NCBI RefSeq assembly: GCF_018417475.1
Contig: NZ_CP054857.1
Location: forward strand, 48,168 to 112,167
Length of the DNA stretch: 64,000 nucleotides
From: Novosphingobium decolorationis
GTDB lineage: Bacteria; Pseudomonadota; Alphaproteobacteria; Sphingomonadales; Sphingomonadaceae
Reading direction: 5' to 3'
Part shown: piece by piece, positions 61,632 through 64,000 of the stretch
How the letters are laid out: the number at the start of each line of letters is the position of its first letter
Numbering within the stretch: position 1 is the first letter of the stretch
Made by a program: the position numbers and the translations under genes
The notes under the pieces: model-generated
The model's input: the letters and a program-made list of their open reading frames with translations, nothing else
Databases searched by the model: none
Told to the model about the DNA's origin: nothing

Positions 61632-63418
61632 AACACGTCGTCTTCCAGCGCCATCAGCGACTTCTTGCCCGCCTTGATCGCCAGGAAGCTGGCGGTCGCC
61701 TGAGGCAGGATACGCTCGAAGAAGAACGTCGCCGTCTTGATCTTGGCATCGTAGAAGCGCTTGTCCTCGCTGCCGAAGAAGAGCTGCAAGCCTGCGATCT
61801 TGGTCGCCTTGGCAAAGCAATAGCCCATGGCCACCAGGCCCATCAGACGCAGATAGTCCGCCGACGCCGCGCCCGCCTCTTCGGGATCCTTGAGCGCCCG
61901 CTGCGCGACCGTGGCCGTCGAAAGCTGCAGCGCCCCGAACGCCTTGGCGAGCGCCTCGATCATCGGCTTCATCGGTCCGTCGACGTTGTTTTCCTCGATG
62001 AAAGCCGACACCGGATGGAAGAAGCTGCGCAGATAGCGGCCCATATGGGCGCCGAGCTTGCGGCCGACGAGATCGAGCGCCTGAACGCCGTTCGTCCCCT
62101 CATAGATCATGGTGATCCGGGCATCGCGGGCATATTGCTCGACGCCGCTTTCGCGGATGTAGCCGTGGCCACCATAGCATTGGACCGCAAGGTTCGCGCT
62201 GTCGAACGCAAGGTCGGTGAAGAGCGCTTTGACGACGGGGGTCATGAGCGCAATGAAGTCACTCGCACGCTGGCGCACTTCGGGTTCGGGAGAATGTTTT
62301 TCCGCGTCCAGGGCGCGCGAGACCCAGGCCGAGAGCGCCCGGCATCCCTCATTATAAGCCCGCATCGTCATCAACATGCGGCGAACATCGGGGTGAACGA
62401 TGATCGGATCGGCTGCCTGATCGGGATATTTGGGTCCCGAGAGCGCCCGACCCTGAATACGATCTTTCGCATACCAGGCCGCCGCCTGATACGCCGCCTC
62501 GCCCACACCCAGGCCCTGGATGCCGACGGAGACACGCTCCGTGTTCATCATCGTGAACATGGCGGCCATGCCCTTGCCAGGCTCACCGACGATCCAGCCG
62601 ATCGAATCATCGAAGTTCATCTGGCACGTCGCCGACGCCTTGAGACCCATCTTGTGCTCGATCGCGGCGCAGGCGACGCCGTTCGATTGACCGGGAGTAC
62701 CGTCCTCCCTGGGCAGATATTTGGGGACGAGAAACAAGCTGATGCCCTTCACGCCCTTGGGGGCGTCGGGCAGGCGGGCGAGCACGAGATGGATGATATT
62801 CTCGGTCAGGTCATGCTCACCGGCGGAGATGAAGATCTTGGAGCCGGTGACCTTGTAGCTGCCATCGCCCTGCGGGACCGCGCGGCTGCGCAGGAGCCCG
62901 AGATCGGTACCGCAATGAGGCTCGGTCAGGCACATCGTGCCGGACCACTGGCCGCTCACCATCTTGGGCAGGTAGGCCTGCTTGAGCGCGTCACTGCCAT
63001 GGCCATCGATCGCAGTGGTGGCACCATGGGTGAGGCCCGGGTAGAGGCCGAAGGAGAGGTTGGACGAGCAGATCATCTCCTCGACCAGCTTGTTGACCGC
63101 TTCCGGCAGCCCCTGCCCACCCCATTCCGGATCGGATGCGAGCGCGGTCCAGCCACCTTCGGCGAACTGCTTATAGGCTTCGGGGAACCCCGCCGGCGTC
63201 CGCACGACGCCGTTTTCCAGATGACACCCCTCCTCGTCGCCCGACCGGTTGATCGGCAACAGGACGTCGCGACAGAAGCGCGCCGCCTCCTCGAGGATCG
63301 CATCGGTGAGATCCGGTGTGAACTCCGACAGTGCGGGAATATCCCCGAAGCCGTCATCGGCATGGAGTTCGTTGAGCACGAAGCGCATGTCGCGCAACGG
63401 GGCGTCATAGACTTGCAT
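61628..63418 (-). CDS. Acyl-CoA dehydrogenase (long form)
   Basis: A 596-residue acyl-CoA dehydrogenase of the ~600-aa type with an extra C-terminal helical domain. TMCLTEPHCGTDLGLL and YKVTGSKIFISAGEHD are FAD/substrate motifs, and ITMIYEGTNGVQALDL contains the catalytic Glu. It oxidises acyl-CoA to enoyl-CoA and passes electrons to the ETF encoded downstream. Start at MQVYDAPLRD; the frame extends 15 codons further. Confidence 0.92.
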   Translation of the reverse strand: MQVYDAPLRDMRFVLNELHADDGFGDIPALSEFTPDLTDAILEEAARFCRDVLLPINRSGDEEGCHLENGVVRTPAGFPEAYKQFAEGGWTALASDPEWGGQGLPEAVNKLVEEMICSSNLSFGLYPGLTHGATTAIDGHGSDALKQAYLPKMVSGQWSGTMCLTEPHCGTDLGLLRSRAVPQGDGSYKVTGSKIFISAGEHDLTENIIHLVLARLPDAPKGVKGISLFLVPKYLPREDGTPGQSNGVACAAIEHKMGLKASATCQMNFDDSIGWIVGEPGKGMAAMFTMMNTERVSVGIQGLGVGEAAYQAAAWYAKDRIQGRALSGPKYPDQAADPIIVHPDVRRMLMTMRAYNEGCRALSAWVSRALDAEKHSPEPEVRQRASDFIALMTPVVKALFTDLAFDSANLAVQCYGGHGYIRESGVEQYARDARITMIYEGTNGVQALDLVGRKLGAHMGRYLRSFFHPVSAFIEENNVDGPMKPMIEALAKAFGALQLSTATVAQRALKDPEEAGAASADYLRLMGLVAMGYCFAKATKIAGLQLFFGSEDKRFYDAKIKTATFFFERILPQATASFLAIKAGKKSLMALEDDVF

Positions 63419-63463
63419 ATTTATATCTCCTGACCGGTCGGCCATCCGGCCGCCGGCCGCCAA

Positions 63464-64000
63464 TCAGTTACGCAGCGGCTTGCCGGTGACGAGCATCTGC
63501 TCGACGCGCGCCTGGGTCCGCGGGTCGCGCACCAGTTGCATGAAGGCCTTGCGCTCGAGCGCCAGCAGATCCTCTTCGGTCACGATGTCGATGAGATCCT
63601 TCTCGCCGCCCGTCAGGACGTCGGCGAGCGCGCCGGATACGACACCATCGTAAGATGTGGCGAGGCCACGGGCCTGGAAGCCTTCGACAGCCATCGAAAG
63701 AGCGGACTTGCCTCCCGCGCCAGGCAAGCGGAATTCCGGAGCCACAGGCGGTTTGTAACCGTCGGCCAGTTCCAGTGCCTTCGCCTTGGCGTCCGCCAGC
63801 AGACGGTCCCGGTTCATCGTAATGCCGTCCGAGGGACGCAGGAAGCCATGCTCCTTCGCCTCGGCGGCCGACTTTGCCACAGTGGCTGTCGATACCGTCT
63901 CGAAGACCTTGGCTACGGCCGGCATCGGCCCCTTGGGCATGCCGGGACTGGAGCGCCAGCGATCGATCATTTCACCGCATCCGCCCCAGCCAGGGATCAG
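63464..64000 (-). CDS. 3-Hydroxyacyl-CoA dehydrogenase/enoyl-CoA hydratase (3' part, cut by window)
   Basis: At least 178 residues running off the right edge. The first visible residues, LIPGWGGCGEMIDRW, belong to a crotonase-type domain, and the tail (ERKAFMQLVRDPRTQARVEQML) is typical of FadB/FadJ-like fusion proteins of ~750 residues. It would act directly after the acyl-CoA dehydrogenase in beta-oxidation. It lies 45 bp upstream of that gene, probably the same operon. Confidence 0.82.
   Translation of the reverse strand: MIPGWGGCGEMIDRWRSSPGMPKGPMPAVAKVFETVSTATVAKSAAEAKEHGFLRPSDGITMNRDRLLADAKAKALELADGYKPPVAPEFRLPGAGGKSALSMAVEGFQARGLATSYDGVVSGALADVLTGGEKDLIDIVTEEDLLALERKAFMQLVRDPRTQARVEQMLVTGKPLRN

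Noticed and set aside
61616..63433. A 605-codon rightward open frame opposite the acyl-CoA dehydrogenase
   Set aside because: Same reason: Arg/His-rich antisense translation, complete known enzyme on the other strand.

Overview
The window reads as a piece of a large, mosaic plasmid (or plasmid-derived genomic region) from a GC-rich alphaproteobacterium, most likely a sphingomonad (Sphingobium/Sphingomonas/Novosphingobium). This is inferred from gene content: a rep-parA-parB block with a Rep_3-type initiator, an RHE_PE00001-type protein next to a tyrosine recombinase, ArdC, DUF3768 and ParB-like leading-region genes, a VirB/VirD4-type transfer module, and IS6100.

Layout. (1) About 1-10.6 kb is a heavy-metal module read leftwards from a divergent MerR-type regulator: short CDF exporter, cytochrome c/FTR1 (PbrT-like) permease, small His-rich periplasmic protein, czcCBA efflux system, SRPBCC protein and two MliC-like lipoproteins. 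A PDZ/aspartyl-protease gene lies beside the regulator. (2) 12.0-15.1 kb is a 3.07-kb transposon with 47-bp inverted ends carrying a serine recombinase, a Mu/TniA-like transposase and a TniB-like ATPase. (3) 15.4-18.2 kb holds a tyrosine recombinase, an RHE_PE00001-like protein and a WGR protein, with a perfect operator-like palindrome in the divergent promoter. (4) 18.2-29.9 kb is an accessory, defence-like island: a PIN-type toxin-antitoxin pair; a three-gene leftward operon damaged by an IS630 and an IS5-family insertion (unknown helical protein, PD-(D/E)XK nuclease-like protein, zinc-ribbon protein with a HEPN-like motif); and a divergent GHKL-ATPase/nuclease fusion. (5) 29.9-34.1 kb is the replication and partition block with iterons and parS-like palindromes. 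(6) 34-44 kb looks like a conjugative leading region: primase, two SSB-like genes, ardC, DUF3768 (split by IS110), a ParB-like protein and a HEPN/Abi protein. It contains two ~390-bp repeated leaders and lies on the predicted entry side of an IncP-like nic site at about 44.01 kb. (7) 44-53.5 kb is the mobilisation/transfer module: MobC-like protein, MOBP-type relaxase, VirD4, VirB11, VirB10 and a VirB9 stump cut off by an IS21 element; VirB1-B8 are absent. (8) 53.4-57.6 kb is an IS cluster (IS21, deleted IS6100, truncated IS5). (9) 57.8-64.0 kb is a leftward fatty-acid/beta-oxidation cluster: 3-hydroxyacyl-CoA dehydrogenase (cut by the window edge), acyl-CoA dehydrogenase, nitronate monooxygenase, etfBA, thioesterase, PHA-system protein and acyl carrier protein.

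Two points affect how everything else is read. Nearly every broken gene in the 40-53 kb transfer region becomes intact if one base is added to a homopolymer run, so most of these frameshifts may be sequencing errors. The gene that IS5 splits rejoins exactly in frame when the element and one TAA duplicate are removed, which allows its 391-residue product to be reconstructed.
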